NCBI GenBank assembly: GCA_025210655.1
Contig: JAOARG010000016.1
Span: 1 to 62,121, forward strand
DNA from: Bacillota bacterium
GTDB taxonomy: Bacteria > Bacillota > Clostridia > Peptostreptococcales > Acidaminobacteraceae
Direction: 5' to 3'
DNA: 62,121 nucleotides
The notes beneath the pieces were generated by a model that was given only the letters and a program-made list of their open reading frames with translations, ran no database searches and was not told where the DNA came from. Of the stretch, positions 50,608 through 59,365 are shown piece by piece. Both the position numbers and the translations under genes were made by a program. Position 1 is the first letter of the stretch; each line of letters opens with the position of its first letter.

Positions 50608-52659
50608 CTATAATTTAACTATTCTTGCCTTTGCAGACTTAAGTGCCGGGAATCCTGAAATCGGGTCCCTATCCCCATCACCAATTAATACATTGGCATT
50701 TGATTTTTTGAATCCATGTGTAATCTGGATTGAACCTGGATAAATTTCCTTTTCGTGTACTACTTTAGCTTTTATTTCAATTGAACCATGAGCTGTTTCA
50801 ACTTTAATCTTCTCACCATCAAGAATTCCTAGATTAGCTGCATCCTTAGGATGAATTTCTACTATTCCTTCAGGCATAACCTTATTTATTTGAGGTATAT
50901 TTCTGTATCTTCCGTGGAAGTACATTACCTTTCTTGCACCTGTCATAAGGATCATTGGGAATTCTTCTTCCGGATTTTCAATATATGAAGGAGCTGAGTT
51001 ATATTTAGCTAAAGCATCGTAACCCATATCCCTTAAATATTCAGAAGTAAACTCAATCTTTCCAGTTTTAGTTGCAAATACTTTTTCACCATCTTCAAAC
51101 TTCTTCTGGATTTTTCCGTAAGTAAGTGGCTTAAACTGGTATCCATCCCTATGCTCAGCTAACTCTTCTAAAGACATTCCAGTTGGCTCTACTAACCATC
51201 TATTTAATGCCTCTTCATTTTCCCAAGGAATAGTATCAGAAGCTCCCAGTCTGTCAGCTAGACCCTTAAAGAAGTCATATTCATTTTGAAGTCCAAAATC
51301 TACAACTTTCTCAGTAAGTTTTACTATCTGGTTGATTCCATTGTACTGAAGCTCACTTCTCTCTAAATATGAAGCTGCTGGTATAACGTAATCTGCAAGC
51401 TCTGCCGTCTCAGTCATGTATAGATCCTTAACTACTAATAAATCTAATGCTTTTAAAGCTTCAACTACCTTAGTAGAATTTGCATTTGTTAATACTGGGT
51501 TTGCAGCAGTCATTACTAAACCTTTGAAAGGATATGGCTTTTCAGATAGAATTTGATCCATAAGAAGTAGTGTATGACACTCTCCCCTCATTCCGTAAAG
51601 AACTGGATACTCTTTTCTTCCTATAGCCTTTTCTACTAACTCTTCTTCTAACTCTATTTCAAGATGACTTGGCCCAAATCCATCCAAGGTAACCATTCCA
51701 CCTGGAACATCAATAGCACCTATTAGGGCATCGATATAGTTAACACTTCTTACATTGTTAACACCATTCATCTGATGCTCAAGACCAGTTCCACACCAAC
51801 TTGAAACATTAGGAGTAGCAGTTTTGTAGTAAGAAATTATTTCATCTAGCTGCTCTTTTGTAACCCCAGTGTACTCATAAACATATTCCTCAGTGAATTC
51901 TTTTGAGTACTCCTTAAGTTCTTCAAAACCGTGGGTATACTTTTCAATGAAATCCATATCAATAATGTCTTCAGAGATAAGTCTGTTGATTATTCCCCAA
52001 GCTAGAACCGTATCTGTACCCGGCTTGATTTGAATATAAAGGTCAGAAACCCTTGCCATCTCAGTGTACATAGTATCAATAACAATAAGCTTTGCTCCGT
52101 TTTCCCTTGCATAGTTAATGTCTTGTGTCCAGTATGAGTGAGATGCTGGAGCATTTGTTCCCCAGATTACAGCTAACTTTGTATTTCTAAAATCTGCTGC
52201 TGGCCATGTTCCATATGTTAAGTTGTAAGAAATATATCTACCTGCATAACACTGTGTATCATTTGAAAAATAGTTTGGAGTTTTTATCGCATGGGCAAAT
52301 CTTCTTGCTAACTCTTCCTGCTGGGCAAAACCAGTTCCTTCACCTTTCCATACTCCTACTGACTGGGTACCGTATTTTTCTTGAAGTTCTTTCATTTTTG
52401 CTGCAATTTCGTCCATTGCTTGCTCAAGCTCAATTTCTACAAAACCATTTTCCGTCTTCTTTAAAGGCTTCTTTAATCTGTCCTCATGATATAACTGAGT
52501 AAGTCCCGAACTACCTTTGATACAAATACGACCTCTATTTGCTAAATATTCTTTGTTACCTTCTATTGCAACTACTTTCCCATCTTCTAAATGTACGTCA
52601 ATACCACAAAGCATACCGCACATTCTACAACAGGATTTTTTAATTTCCTTTACAGCCAT
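50608..52659 (-). CDS. Cytosolic molybdopterin oxidoreductase, bis-MGD type
   Basis: 683 aa, DMSO-reductase superfamily. The N-terminal [4Fe-4S] motif is CCRMCGMLCG followed by GRICIKG. There is no twin-arginine signal, so it is cytosolic. The position that carries the Mo ligand in formate dehydrogenases (Cys or Sec) reads NDTQCYAGRY, so the ligand is probably Cys, here coded as an ordinary cysteine. The C-terminal molybdopterin dinucleotide-binding domain has ILMTGARKVMYFHGRY and NVLIGDGDRDPISGFPALKS. Sequence style is nearest to acetylene hydratase or pyrogallol-type hydroxytransferases and clostridial enzymes of unknown substrate. A ferredoxin and an FAD oxidoreductase are encoded directly upstream, giving a likely NAD(P)H-linked electron chain. 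Confidence 0.88.
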   Translation of the reverse strand: MAVKEIKKSCCRMCGMLCGIDVHLEDGKVVAIEGNKEYLANRGRICIKGSSGLTQLYHEDRLKKPLKKTENGFVEIELEQAMDEIAAKMKELQEKYGTQSVGVWKGEGTGFAQQEELARRFAHAIKTPNYFSNDTQCYAGRYISYNLTYGTWPAADFRNTKLAVIWGTNAPASHSYWTQDINYARENGAKLIVIDTMYTEMARVSDLYIQIKPGTDTVLAWGIINRLISEDIIDMDFIEKYTHGFEELKEYSKEFTEEYVYEYTGVTKEQLDEIISYYKTATPNVSSWCGTGLEHQMNGVNNVRSVNYIDALIGAIDVPGGMVTLDGFGPSHLEIELEEELVEKAIGRKEYPVLYGMRGECHTLLLMDQILSEKPYPFKGLVMTAANPVLTNANSTKVVEALKALDLLVVKDLYMTETAELADYVIPAASYLERSELQYNGINQIVKLTEKVVDFGLQNEYDFFKGLADRLGASDTIPWENEEALNRWLVEPTGMSLEELAEHRDGYQFKPLTYGKIQKKFEDGEKVFATKTGKIEFTSEYLRDMGYDALAKYNSAPSYIENPEEEFPMILMTGARKVMYFHGRYRNIPQINKVMPEGIVEIHPKDAANLGILDGEKIKVETAHGSIEIKAKVVHEKEIYPGSIQITHGFKKSNANVLIGDGDRDPISGFPALKSAKARIVKL

Positions 52660-52670
52660 TATTTCACCAC

Positions 52671-53153
52671 CTATTTTCTACTGTTTTTGATTGATTCTTT
52701 TAATTTATTGTCAGCCTCTTGTCTTCTAAATTTAAATGCTTCTTCTTCATCTTCAAATTTAAGGGCTCCAGCTATACAGTGCGTAACACACTTTGGATTA
52801 CCACCACAAAGATCACACTTTCTACTTACTAGATTTTCAGAGTCGAAGTGGATATTTCCATAAGGACACGCTAAAATACACATTTTACATCCTGCACATC
52901 TTTCAGGATCAATCACAACAGCATTTGTCTCTTCATTTCTTGAAATAGCTCCAGCTGGACAAACTTCCATACACCATGCTTCGCTACAGTGAAGACAAGT
53001 CATTGGAATAAGTATCCTTTCGTCTATATAGTGATTTACTTTAATATTTGATTCTTTACTTTCACATGTTTCCTTTGTTCTAGCAAAGGCACATGCCATT
53101 TCACAGTTTCTACATCCTACACAATTATCAGGATTCATAGTAACCATTTTCAT
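52671..53153 (-). CDS. Four-cluster ferredoxin-like electron-transfer subunit
   Basis: 160 aa from ATG 53153, with GGAGG 8 nt upstream. DmsB/HycB-type 4Fe-4S protein: CVGCRNCEMACAF, CLHCSEAWCMEVCPAGA, CAGCKMCILACPYG and CDLCGGNPKCVTHCIAGA. The cysteines are enough for four [4Fe-4S] clusters. Subunits of this type pass electrons to the molybdopterin partner, encoded 11 nt downstream. There is no membrane subunit or signal, so the complex is soluble. The FAD oxidoreductase encoded just upstream is the probable donor or acceptor. Confidence 0.9.
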   Translation of the reverse strand: MKMVTMNPDNCVGCRNCEMACAFARTKETCESKESNIKVNHYIDERILIPMTCLHCSEAWCMEVCPAGAISRNEETNAVVIDPERCAGCKMCILACPYGNIHFDSENLVSRKCDLCGGNPKCVTHCIAGALKFEDEEEAFKFRRQEADNKLKESIKNSRK

Positions 53154-53180
53154 ATATGACACCTCCTATTTTCTCTCCTG

Positions 53181-54416
53181 CTATATTTGTCTCCTACTTG
53201 AAAAAGCTCTTACTTGTAAATACATTTCAAGCTTTTCAGGAGTTACATCTGCAACTATTTTCTTTCTAATAATCGGTCTAAGTTTTCCTAGTACCTTTAC
53301 CGCATCACTTGAACCAACTAAGCAAGCTCCAACTACAAGCTCATTTTCATAACATACTTTTAAATATCCCCTCAGATCATTAGGGAAAACATATGACTTA
53401 GTTACTAAATCATGGGAAAATCTTCCGATTGAAGCTACTGTAAGATCATACATCTGAGTAACATTCATATTCAGACTTCCTTCATATTCACTATTAAGTC
53501 CTGCCATGTTTTTACCAGCAATTTTTCCCATTTCAACCGCTGTAGGCCATAAGGCATGAATTACCTGACCTTCATCGAAGCTTGTATAACCCTGGGCAAC
53601 ATCTCCAGCTGAATAAACATCATCATCATTAGTTCTCATATATCTATCAACAAGGATTCCTCTATCCACTTCTATATCAGTTTCCTTTAGGAATGCTGTA
53701 TTGGCTCTTACACCAGTTCCAACTATAATAAAATCAACATTTAAACTTTCACAGTCTTTAAAGAAAACTTCAAATGTTCCATCTTCTTTTTTCTCAATTC
53801 TCTCTGTTATAGTATTAACCCTTAGGTCTACACCTTTTTCAAGTATTTGCTCATGAAGTATCTTTCCACCCTCTTCATCAAGAACACTTGGCATAATTCT
53901 ACCTGCAAGTTCAACTACTGTAACATCTAATCCCTTTACAACAGCAGCCCATGCAGCTTGAAGAGCAACAAAACCAGATCCGATTACAAGGACTTTTTTA
54001 CCTGACTTATAATATGGTGTTAAACCATCTACATCTTTCTTTGTCCACATATGGAAAATTCCATATTGATCTATACCTGGAATTGGCGGCTTCACAGGAT
54101 TTGATCCTGTAGCAATAAGAAGTTTGTCATACTCAATTAACTTATTTCCTACTGTAACTAACTTATCTTTATTGTTAAGTTCAGTTACATCACCTTCAAT
54201 ATAGTTGATGTTCATATCTTTATAATATTTATCATCACGGATTGTCATATTCTCATAGGCTAGTTTTCCCCTTAATACATAAGGTAATAAAACTCTTGAA
54301 TATGCATTTCCACCTTCTTTAGATATAAGAGTAATATCTGAAGATTTGTCTATCTTTCTATAGGCCTCAATGGCAGAAAGTCCTGCTGCACTGTTACCTA
54401 TCACCACGATTTTCAA
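53181..54416 (-). CDS. FAD-dependent NAD(P)H oxidoreductase
   Basis: 411 aa with a TTG start behind GAGGTG. The FAD motif is IVVIGNSAAGLSAIEAYRK. The NAD(P) motif is KVLVIGSGFVALQAAWAAV, and the conserved second FAD motif is DDVYSAGDVAQG. It belongs to the pyridine nucleotide-disulfide reductase-like group (rubredoxin reductase/NirB N-domain type) and has no redox disulfide. It is the first gene of the four-gene unit and would couple NAD(P)H to the ferredoxin and the molybdopterin enzyme. A 288-nt region divides it from the divergent sodium symporter. Confidence 0.88.
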   Translation of the reverse strand: MKIVVIGNSAAGLSAIEAYRKIDKSSDITLISKEGGNAYSRVLLPYVLRGKLAYENMTIRDDKYYKDMNINYIEGDVTELNNKDKLVTVGNKLIEYDKLLIATGSNPVKPPIPGIDQYGIFHMWTKKDVDGLTPYYKSGKKVLVIGSGFVALQAAWAAVVKGLDVTVVELAGRIMPSVLDEEGGKILHEQILEKGVDLRVNTITERIEKKEDGTFEVFFKDCESLNVDFIIVGTGVRANTAFLKETDIEVDRGILVDRYMRTNDDDVYSAGDVAQGYTSFDEGQVIHALWPTAVEMGKIAGKNMAGLNSEYEGSLNMNVTQMYDLTVASIGRFSHDLVTKSYVFPNDLRGYLKVCYENELVVGACLVGSSDAVKVLGKLRPIIRKKIVADVTPEKLEMYLQVRAFSSRRQI

Positions 54417-54612
54417 ACTTACACCTCTTTTCCGAATTTATATCTCTGAATTAATAGACAGAAATATCTTTGTTACTTTTTTCTCAATTATAGCAAGGAT
54501 TTTTCATAAAAAAAGCCTTTTCCTGCAAGTGTAAAATATAGATAACCAAATAACAAAATTTTATACCTTTGTGTAATAGCAATAGTTACAAGAAACTAAA
54601 ATAGTGCACCTT

Positions 54613-54640
54613 TTGACAAAATTTTAACCAAGTTTATAAT
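54613..54640 (+). promoter_or_regulatory. Promoter of the sodium symporter gene
   Basis: TTGACA (54613-54618), 16-nt spacer and TATAAT (54635-54640). Both boxes are perfect consensus hexamers, 65 nt before the start. Confidence 0.75.
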
Positions 54641-54704
54641 ATATAATAATAAAATAGAAAAAACTTAGTTAAATTTTAGACAAACACAAACAAGGAGCGA
54701 TTTT

Positions 54705-56186
54705 ATGGAACACTTAAGATTTTTTGCAATCATTGGACTTGTTATTTATTTTGGAGTACTTCTATTTGTAGTATTAAAGGATGAATCAAGTCAGGATGCA
54801 GACGATTATTTTTTTGCAAAGAGGAGTCTCCCCTTCTGGGCACTCTCTATTACATTTATAGCCTCATGGTGGGGAGCTGGATCTGCCATATCCACTGCTG
54901 ACCTTGCCTATACAGATGGTATGGGGGCTTTCTGGTATTACGGTTCACCAGCACTTTTAGCCACATTCTTTATGTTTTTAATGGCTAAATCCATAAGAAA
55001 GACTGGTTCCTATACACAGGGGGAGATTTTTAAGACTAGATACAACAAAACCGCATCACTAATGCTTTCAGTTGCAATATTTTTATTTATGACTATTACA
55101 GCCTCTTCTCAAATGGTTGGAATAGGTGATTTTTTCGGTACTTACCTAGATATGAACTATGAGTTAGCAATAATTGTAGGAACTGCAATTGTCTTTATAT
55201 ATTCACTTTTTGGTGGATTTAAAGGGGTTGTAATTACAGATATCATTCAATTTATTATACTTTTTATCTCATCAATTATTATTTTTGTAGTTGCATATTC
55301 TAAATCTGGAGGTATATCTGAAATTTCTCAGGTTGCAGACAAACTTGGTAAGACTGACTTTACTTCTTTCTTTGGTGGAATCGAAAAATATTATGTATAT
55401 ATAATTACTTTCGGTGCAGCTTGGATGATACAGGCCAATGTATGGCAAAGAATTTCAGCAACAAGAAATATAAAAGACTCTAAAAAAATGACTATGATGA
55501 GCCTCTGTGTATATGGACCTTTGTACCTTATGTCTGTAGTAACAGGTATGTGTGGACTAGTTATTTATAAAGATTTTCCTCAAGGTGGTATAGTAATAAA
55601 TATTATCAGGGACTATCTTAACCCTGTACTGGGAGCATTTATATTTATAGGTATCACAGCAGCAATAATGTCAACAATGGATTCACTCATCAATACAGGA
55701 GCATTGACTCTTACCCTAGACATATATAAGGAAAAAATAAACCCAAATGTTTCAGAAAAAAAACTCTTAAATATATCTAAAGGATCCACTATAGTAGTAA
55801 CAATAATAGCACTATTTTTCTCATTAAAAGTAAGATCCATACTTCAAGTATCATGGATTGCATCTGATATAATTACAACAGGTATATTTGTACCCCTTGT
55901 TCTGGGATTCTTCTGGAGACGTGGTAATTCTACTGGAGCTATAGCTTCAATGATCTCAGGTGCTATATTCTGTACTTATCATTACTTCGTTTCTATAGGA
56001 TATAATCTACCTATACCTTGGGAGTACGGTTCAACTTATCAGGTAATCGGTGGTATTTCTATATCACTGTTTGTATATGTTTTGTTCTCTTTATTAACTG
56101 AGGCTGAGTATGAAAAAGCGGATGCTTTTATGGAGAAAGCGGGTACCAAAAGGAGTAAAATAGCTAAGCCCGAGATTAGCAGCTAG
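54705..56186 (+). CDS. Sodium:solute symporter (SSS family)
   Basis: 493 aa with about 13 membrane segments. The ATG follows AAGGAGCGATTTT. Family motifs are ADDYFFAKRSLPFWALSITF, then IASWWGAGSAISTADLAY, GGFKGVVITDIIQFIILFIS and ITAAIMSTMDSLINTGALT (the second Na+-site region with Ser/Thr). SSS members import proline, pantothenate, sugars, carboxylates or other solutes with Na+. Substrate is not predictable here. It is monocistronic, with a consensus promoter, divergent from the molybdopterin oxidoreductase operon and so possibly supplying a substrate for it. Its 3' side runs into a hairpin array. Confidence 0.88.
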   Translation: MEHLRFFAIIGLVIYFGVLLFVVLKDESSQDADDYFFAKRSLPFWALSITFIASWWGAGSAISTADLAYTDGMGAFWYYGSPALLATFFMFLMAKSIRKTGSYTQGEIFKTRYNKTASLMLSVAIFLFMTITASSQMVGIGDFFGTYLDMNYELAIIVGTAIVFIYSLFGGFKGVVITDIIQFIILFISSIIIFVVAYSKSGGISEISQVADKLGKTDFTSFFGGIEKYYVYIITFGAAWMIQANVWQRISATRNIKDSKKMTMMSLCVYGPLYLMSVVTGMCGLVIYKDFPQGGIVINIIRDYLNPVLGAFIFIGITAAIMSTMDSLINTGALTLTLDIYKEKINPNVSEKKLLNISKGSTIVVTIIALFFSLKVRSILQVSWIASDIITTGIFVPLVLGFFWRRGNSTGAIASMISGAIFCTYHYFVSIGYNLPIPWEYGSTYQVIGGISISLFVYVLFSLLTEAEYEKADAFMEKAGTKRSKIAKPEISS

Positions 56187-56195
56187 TGTGTTTTT

Positions 56196-56482
56196 GCTTT
56201 TTGGCAAAAACGGTAGTTTACTCGCGCTACAGTGCTTGTGGAAGTGTTTTTTCGAAACGAAAAAGGTGGTTTGGGAAAAAACAAGGGCTAGAATTTTTAA
56301 AAATTCTAGCCCTTAAAAGCTTTTTGCCTAACCACCGTTTGCTTTAGCAAACTTACCACCCGGTTAGTATAAAATATTGACATGCTCCTAGTCATTAATT
56401 TATACGATTTAGCTTCAGCTAAAAACATCCTAATTTGTTGAGTAAACCACCGTTTCTGCACCAGTAGAAACAAACCACCCAG
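56196..56482. repeat. Hairpin array with AAACCACC linkers (class II)
   Basis: Two right-hand units read AACCACCG [TTTGCTTTAGCAAA] CTTACCACCC and AAACCACCG [GTTTCT/AGAAAC] AAACCACCC. Two left-hand units carry the inverted linkers (CGGTAGTTTAC, GGTGGTTTGGG) beside TTTTTGC/GCAAAAA and TTTTTCG/CGAAAAA stems. At the centre (56283-56314) is a perfect 32-bp palindrome AAGGGCTAGAATTTTT plus its complement, a strong bidirectional terminator. It has the same symmetric plan as the class I elements but with unrelated linkers. Confidence 0.65.
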
Positions 56483-56483
56483 A

Positions 56484-57053
56484 CTACCTAATATACTGCA
56501 CCACCGACATATCCAACTTTGGCGGCTTAGCAGAATTTCCTTCTTTATAGCCTATAGTCATAGCAAATAAAGGTGTATAACCCTCTGGTAAGTTAAGTAG
56601 TTCTTTATACTCTTTAGTTTTTTCTCTAAAAAGTAGCTCTATTACTCCAATCCAACATGTTCCCACACCTATTGACTCAGCTGCTAAGAGCATATTTTCT
56701 GTTGCTGCTGCACAGTCTATGTAACTATTGTAGGCTTTGTCGTCACCTGATAAAATCAATACTGTTGGTGCGTGATAAAAGATATCAAATTCTTCTTTGT
56801 TTCCCCATCTTTCATATAAATCATCACCGCAAGTTTTTGCTATTTCTTTTGTTTCACTATTCATTTTTTCAAGTAGTTCTTTATTTGAAACTAGAGTAAA
56901 ATGCCAGCCCTTATTATTGTGGGCACTTGGTGCCATAAGTCCTGCACTGATTATGGTATTTAGATCCTCTTCATTAATTGCTTTCTTACTATACTTTCTT
57001 GTTGAACGTCTCTCTTTTATGACTTTCATTACTTCATTTAATTTTTCTGACAT
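56484..57053 (-). CDS. Nitroreductase-family flavoprotein
   Basis: 189 aa. The ATG follows GGGAGAATTTT. FMN-binding motifs are KERRSTRKYSKKAI at the N-terminus, GLMAPSAHNNKGWHF and GVGTCWIGVIEL near the C-terminus. It is a single-domain NADH-dependent member, unlike the ferredoxin fusion at 25625, and could reduce nitro-compounds or quinones or act as a flavin reductase. It converges on the symporter across the hairpin array. Confidence 0.88.
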   Translation of the reverse strand: MSEKLNEVMKVIKERRSTRKYSKKAINEEDLNTIISAGLMAPSAHNNKGWHFTLVSNKELLEKMNSETKEIAKTCGDDLYERWGNKEEFDIFYHAPTVLILSGDDKAYNSYIDCAAATENMLLAAESIGVGTCWIGVIELLFREKTKEYKELLNLPEGYTPLFAMTIGYKEGNSAKPPKLDMSVVQYIR

Positions 57054-57214
57054 AAAATTCTCCCTTCAAAATTATTTCTATATAAATATTATCATAATAA
57101 GTCTCATTGTTCTGTAACTTTAGTTACTCTTTTGTAGGAAGAAGTCCAAAGGGTCATTTCCAAAATATTGCAAATGATTTTTTTATATGTTATTCTCTAA
57201 TTTAGGAGGTTTAT

Positions 57215-57793
57215 ATGAAGAAAATAATATCAACTAAAGAGAATACCTTTCTCATTGGTATACCTATAATTATTGTAATATTTCTTATATTTTTAGTTTA
57301 TAAATCTGAATATATTTCAGATTCTAGTACTATGATAGGGATGTACTTTATAATCTTAATCGATTATATTTACCTAATTGTAAAATGGTCCATCCGAAAT
57401 ATAAGACTTAAAAAATACAATCTCACTAAAATAACTACATATGCAACTTGGGTTAAGTTACTTTGCTACAGTTTGCTAATAATTACCCATGGAATTTATA
57501 TCTATTCTTTGATAAGCGGTGAAATACCCCACATTATTTTTTTCCTTGGTGGTATGACTGGTTTCACTAATCAGATATCTATTAATCAAATTTTTGTATC
57601 TGACAAACTTCTTATAGCAGGTAACAGGATAATAGAAATTTCTTCTATCGACTTCATGAAGGATGATGGGGGTTCTAATATCATGTTATTCAGAGACCAA
57701 GGTGATATTAGTATTTTCTGTGGTTCTGCTTCATCTAAGAAAGAAACTATAAAATATTTATGTGCTAATTATGATTTAGTTTATTCTAAATAA
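57215..57793 (+). CDS. Hypothetical membrane protein, PH-like C-terminal part
   Basis: 192 aa. The ATG follows TAGGAGGTTTAT. Three or four hydrophobic segments lie in the first 115 residues (IGIPIIIVIFLIFLVYK, FIILIDYIYLIVKW, YSLLIITHGIYIYSLI). The C-terminal part (about 125-185) is soluble beta-type, NQIFVSDKLLIAGNRIIEIS then GGSNIMLFRDQGDISIFCGS. This resembles bacterial PH-like or YcxB-type tails by eye only. No function can be given. It ends in a shared bidirectional terminator. Confidence 0.65.
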   Translation: MKKIISTKENTFLIGIPIIIVIFLIFLVYKSEYISDSSTMIGMYFIILIDYIYLIVKWSIRNIRLKKYNLTKITTYATWVKLLCYSLLIITHGIYIYSLISGEIPHIIFFLGGMTGFTNQISINQIFVSDKLLIAGNRIIEISSIDFMKDDGGSNIMLFRDQGDISIFCGSASSKKETIKYLCANYDLVYSK

Positions 57794-57823
57794 AAAATAG
57801 AGTGGAGTCTCCACTCTATTTTT
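57793..57823. terminator. Bidirectional terminator
   Basis: AAAAATAGAGTGGAG and CTCCACTCTATTTTT form a near-perfect palindrome with A- and T-tracts on either side, between converging genes. Confidence 0.88.
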
Positions 57824-57829
57824 CATATA

Positions 57830-58249
57830 TTAATCTCCTAAATCCTCAATAAAACAATTCAAACTCCACTCTATTCCATACTTATCTTTAAGTGATGCAA
57901 ACTTAGCGTTCCAGAAAGTGTCTTGAAGTGGCATTTTTATTTCTCCATCTTCTTTCAATTTCTCATATATCTCAGTCAAATGTCTTTCAGATTCAAAATT
58001 TAAACTTAGGGATATATTTCCTGAATGAACTTCAGGACTTTCCTCAAATTTATCTGACATATATATGGTGTTTCCTTCAAACTCTATACTACAATGAAGA
58101 ATTTTATCTTTATAGGCTTCACTTGCATTAAGTTCTTCAAAATCACCATATCTTTGCATGTATGTTACTTCTGCTCCAAACACCTTTAAATAGAAATCTA
58201 AAGCTTCTTGACAATTACCATTAAACATCAAATAAGATACTACTATCAT
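57830..58249 (-). CDS. VOC-superfamily protein, PhnB-like
   Basis: 139 aa with two beta-alpha-beta-beta-beta modules. YLMFNGNCQEALDFYLKVFG at the start and YGIEWSLNCF at the end are typical of PhnB/glyoxalase-like VOC proteins. The family binds a metal or a small ligand, and its members are diverse (isomerases, resistance proteins). The conserved Glu and His ligands cannot be assigned with confidence. Monocistronic, with a terminator each side. Confidence 0.82.
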   Translation of the reverse strand: MIVVSYLMFNGNCQEALDFYLKVFGAEVTYMQRYGDFEELNASEAYKDKILHCSIEFEGNTIYMSDKFEESPEVHSGNISLSLNFESERHLTEIYEKLKEDGEIKMPLQDTFWNAKFASLKDKYGIEWSLNCFIEDLGD

Positions 58250-58288
58250 AAAAACAACACCTCCATAGTATTTTTACCCCAATTAAAA

Positions 58289-58314
58289 AGATTGTATCAA
58301 AATAGATACAATCT
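58289..58314. terminator. Hairpin downstream of bshB2
   Basis: AGATTGTATC and GATACAATCT form a perfect 10-bp stem, with A/T tracts. On the minus strand it lies just after the bshB2 stop and runs into TTTTTAATT. Confidence 0.8.
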
Positions 58315-58320
58315 CATTAA

Positions 58321-58971
58321 TTATTTGAATTTGTATTTCCAAAATACTTCCTCTTGTATTCTTTCTATAAATTCTTTTGAAGATTTGCTTTCACGGTTTT
58401 CCAGAGTTGGTATTCTAAATTGAGTACTATGGGCCCTCAGGGCAGATATTTTCTTTTCAATCCATGGTCTAATATCTACTCTGTGGTCCGGTTCACCAAT
58501 ATCCCTATCTGGGAAAGCAACACATAAAACATCTGGACGTTGATCTTCTTTCATATTCCCAACTGTTCTAATTACCGCTTCTCCACATGCATTATGATCA
58601 GGATGTACCCCATGACCAGGGTAGAAGGTAAAAATTACTTCTGGTTTAACTTCTTCTATAGCGTCAAGTATATCCTTATCAATTTTATCATATGGTTCGA
58701 ACTCTATAGTTTTATCATGATATCCCATTAATCTTAAATCATCTATTCCAATTACTCCACATGATTTTCTTAATTCTTTTTCTCTTATTTCTGGTAATGT
58801 AACCCTGTTTGCAAAAGGAGGATTACCTAGATTTCTTCCCATTTCCCCAAGTGTCAAACACATATATGTTATATGTGCTCCCTCTTCTTTCAATTTAACC
58901 AATGTACCTGACAAAGGAAAAACTTCATCATCCGGATGGGGAAGTACTACTAATATATTTTTATATTCCAT
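58321..58971 (-). CDS. bshB2: BshB2-like N-acetylglucosaminyl-malate deacetylase (PIG-L family)
   Basis: 216 aa. Zn-dependent PIG-L family motifs are VVLPHPDDEVFPLSGTLV (metal-binding H-P-D-D), LTLGEMGRNLGNPP, and FYPGHGVHPDHNACGEAV with the third His. BshB2 deacetylates GlcNAc-malate in bacillithiol synthesis. The gene sits 15 nt after a yojF-like gene, the same pair as yojG/yojF in Bacillus, which supports the assignment over other PIG-L deacetylases. No bshA or bshC is in the window. Bacillithiol in an anaerobe would be notable. Confidence 0.85.
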   Translation of the reverse strand: MEYKNILVVLPHPDDEVFPLSGTLVKLKEEGAHITYMCLTLGEMGRNLGNPPFANRVTLPEIREKELRKSCGVIGIDDLRLMGYHDKTIEFEPYDKIDKDILDAIEEVKPEVIFTFYPGHGVHPDHNACGEAVIRTVGNMKEDQRPDVLCVAFPDRDIGEPDHRVDIRPWIEKKISALRAHSTQFRIPTLENRESKSSKEFIERIQEEVFWKYKFK

Positions 58972-58986
58972 TACGTCAACTCCTAT

Positions 58987-59328
58987 TTAAAACTTTTCCT
59001 TACTAATTTGAAGGGCAACTACAAGTCTACCATCTTTATCATTTCCAGATAATATAATTCTTTTATCATTTTCATCATAGTGGGTTAAACCCTCTGTGTA
59101 TATCCAACCATCTTCCAATTTCAAACCAACTCTATAAGGACTCTCATCAGTAATTTTTCCATGGGAATACTTTATTCTAATATTCTTCACAAAATTAGAA
59201 GAAGGATGTACTGAGGAATCTTGATGGGCTGTATATGCACCTAGAGTCATTTCCAAATGTAAATATACATCTTCATCTACTAATTCATCAATTTTCTTTT
59301 GTACTATTTCTTTATCAATAAGCTTCAT
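58987..59328 (-). CDS. YojF-like protein (DUF1806)
   Basis: 113 aa, a typical length. The sequence has the YojF pattern: DEDVYLHLEMTLGAYTAH, then KITDESPYRVGLKLEDGWIY, EGLTHYDENDKRIILSG and GRLVVALQISK. YojF is known from Bacillus, where its gene precedes the bshB2 homologue yojG. The same order is kept here. Its own activity is not established; a role with the deacetylase is inferred from pairing. It is the first gene of the pair. Confidence 0.82.
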   Translation of the reverse strand: MKLIDKEIVQKKIDELVDEDVYLHLEMTLGAYTAHQDSSVHPSSNFVKNIRIKYSHGKITDESPYRVGLKLEDGWIYTEGLTHYDENDKRIILSGNDKDGRLVVALQISKEKF

Positions 59329-59365
59329 AAATGCCTCCGTCTATAAATATACAATATCTTACGTA

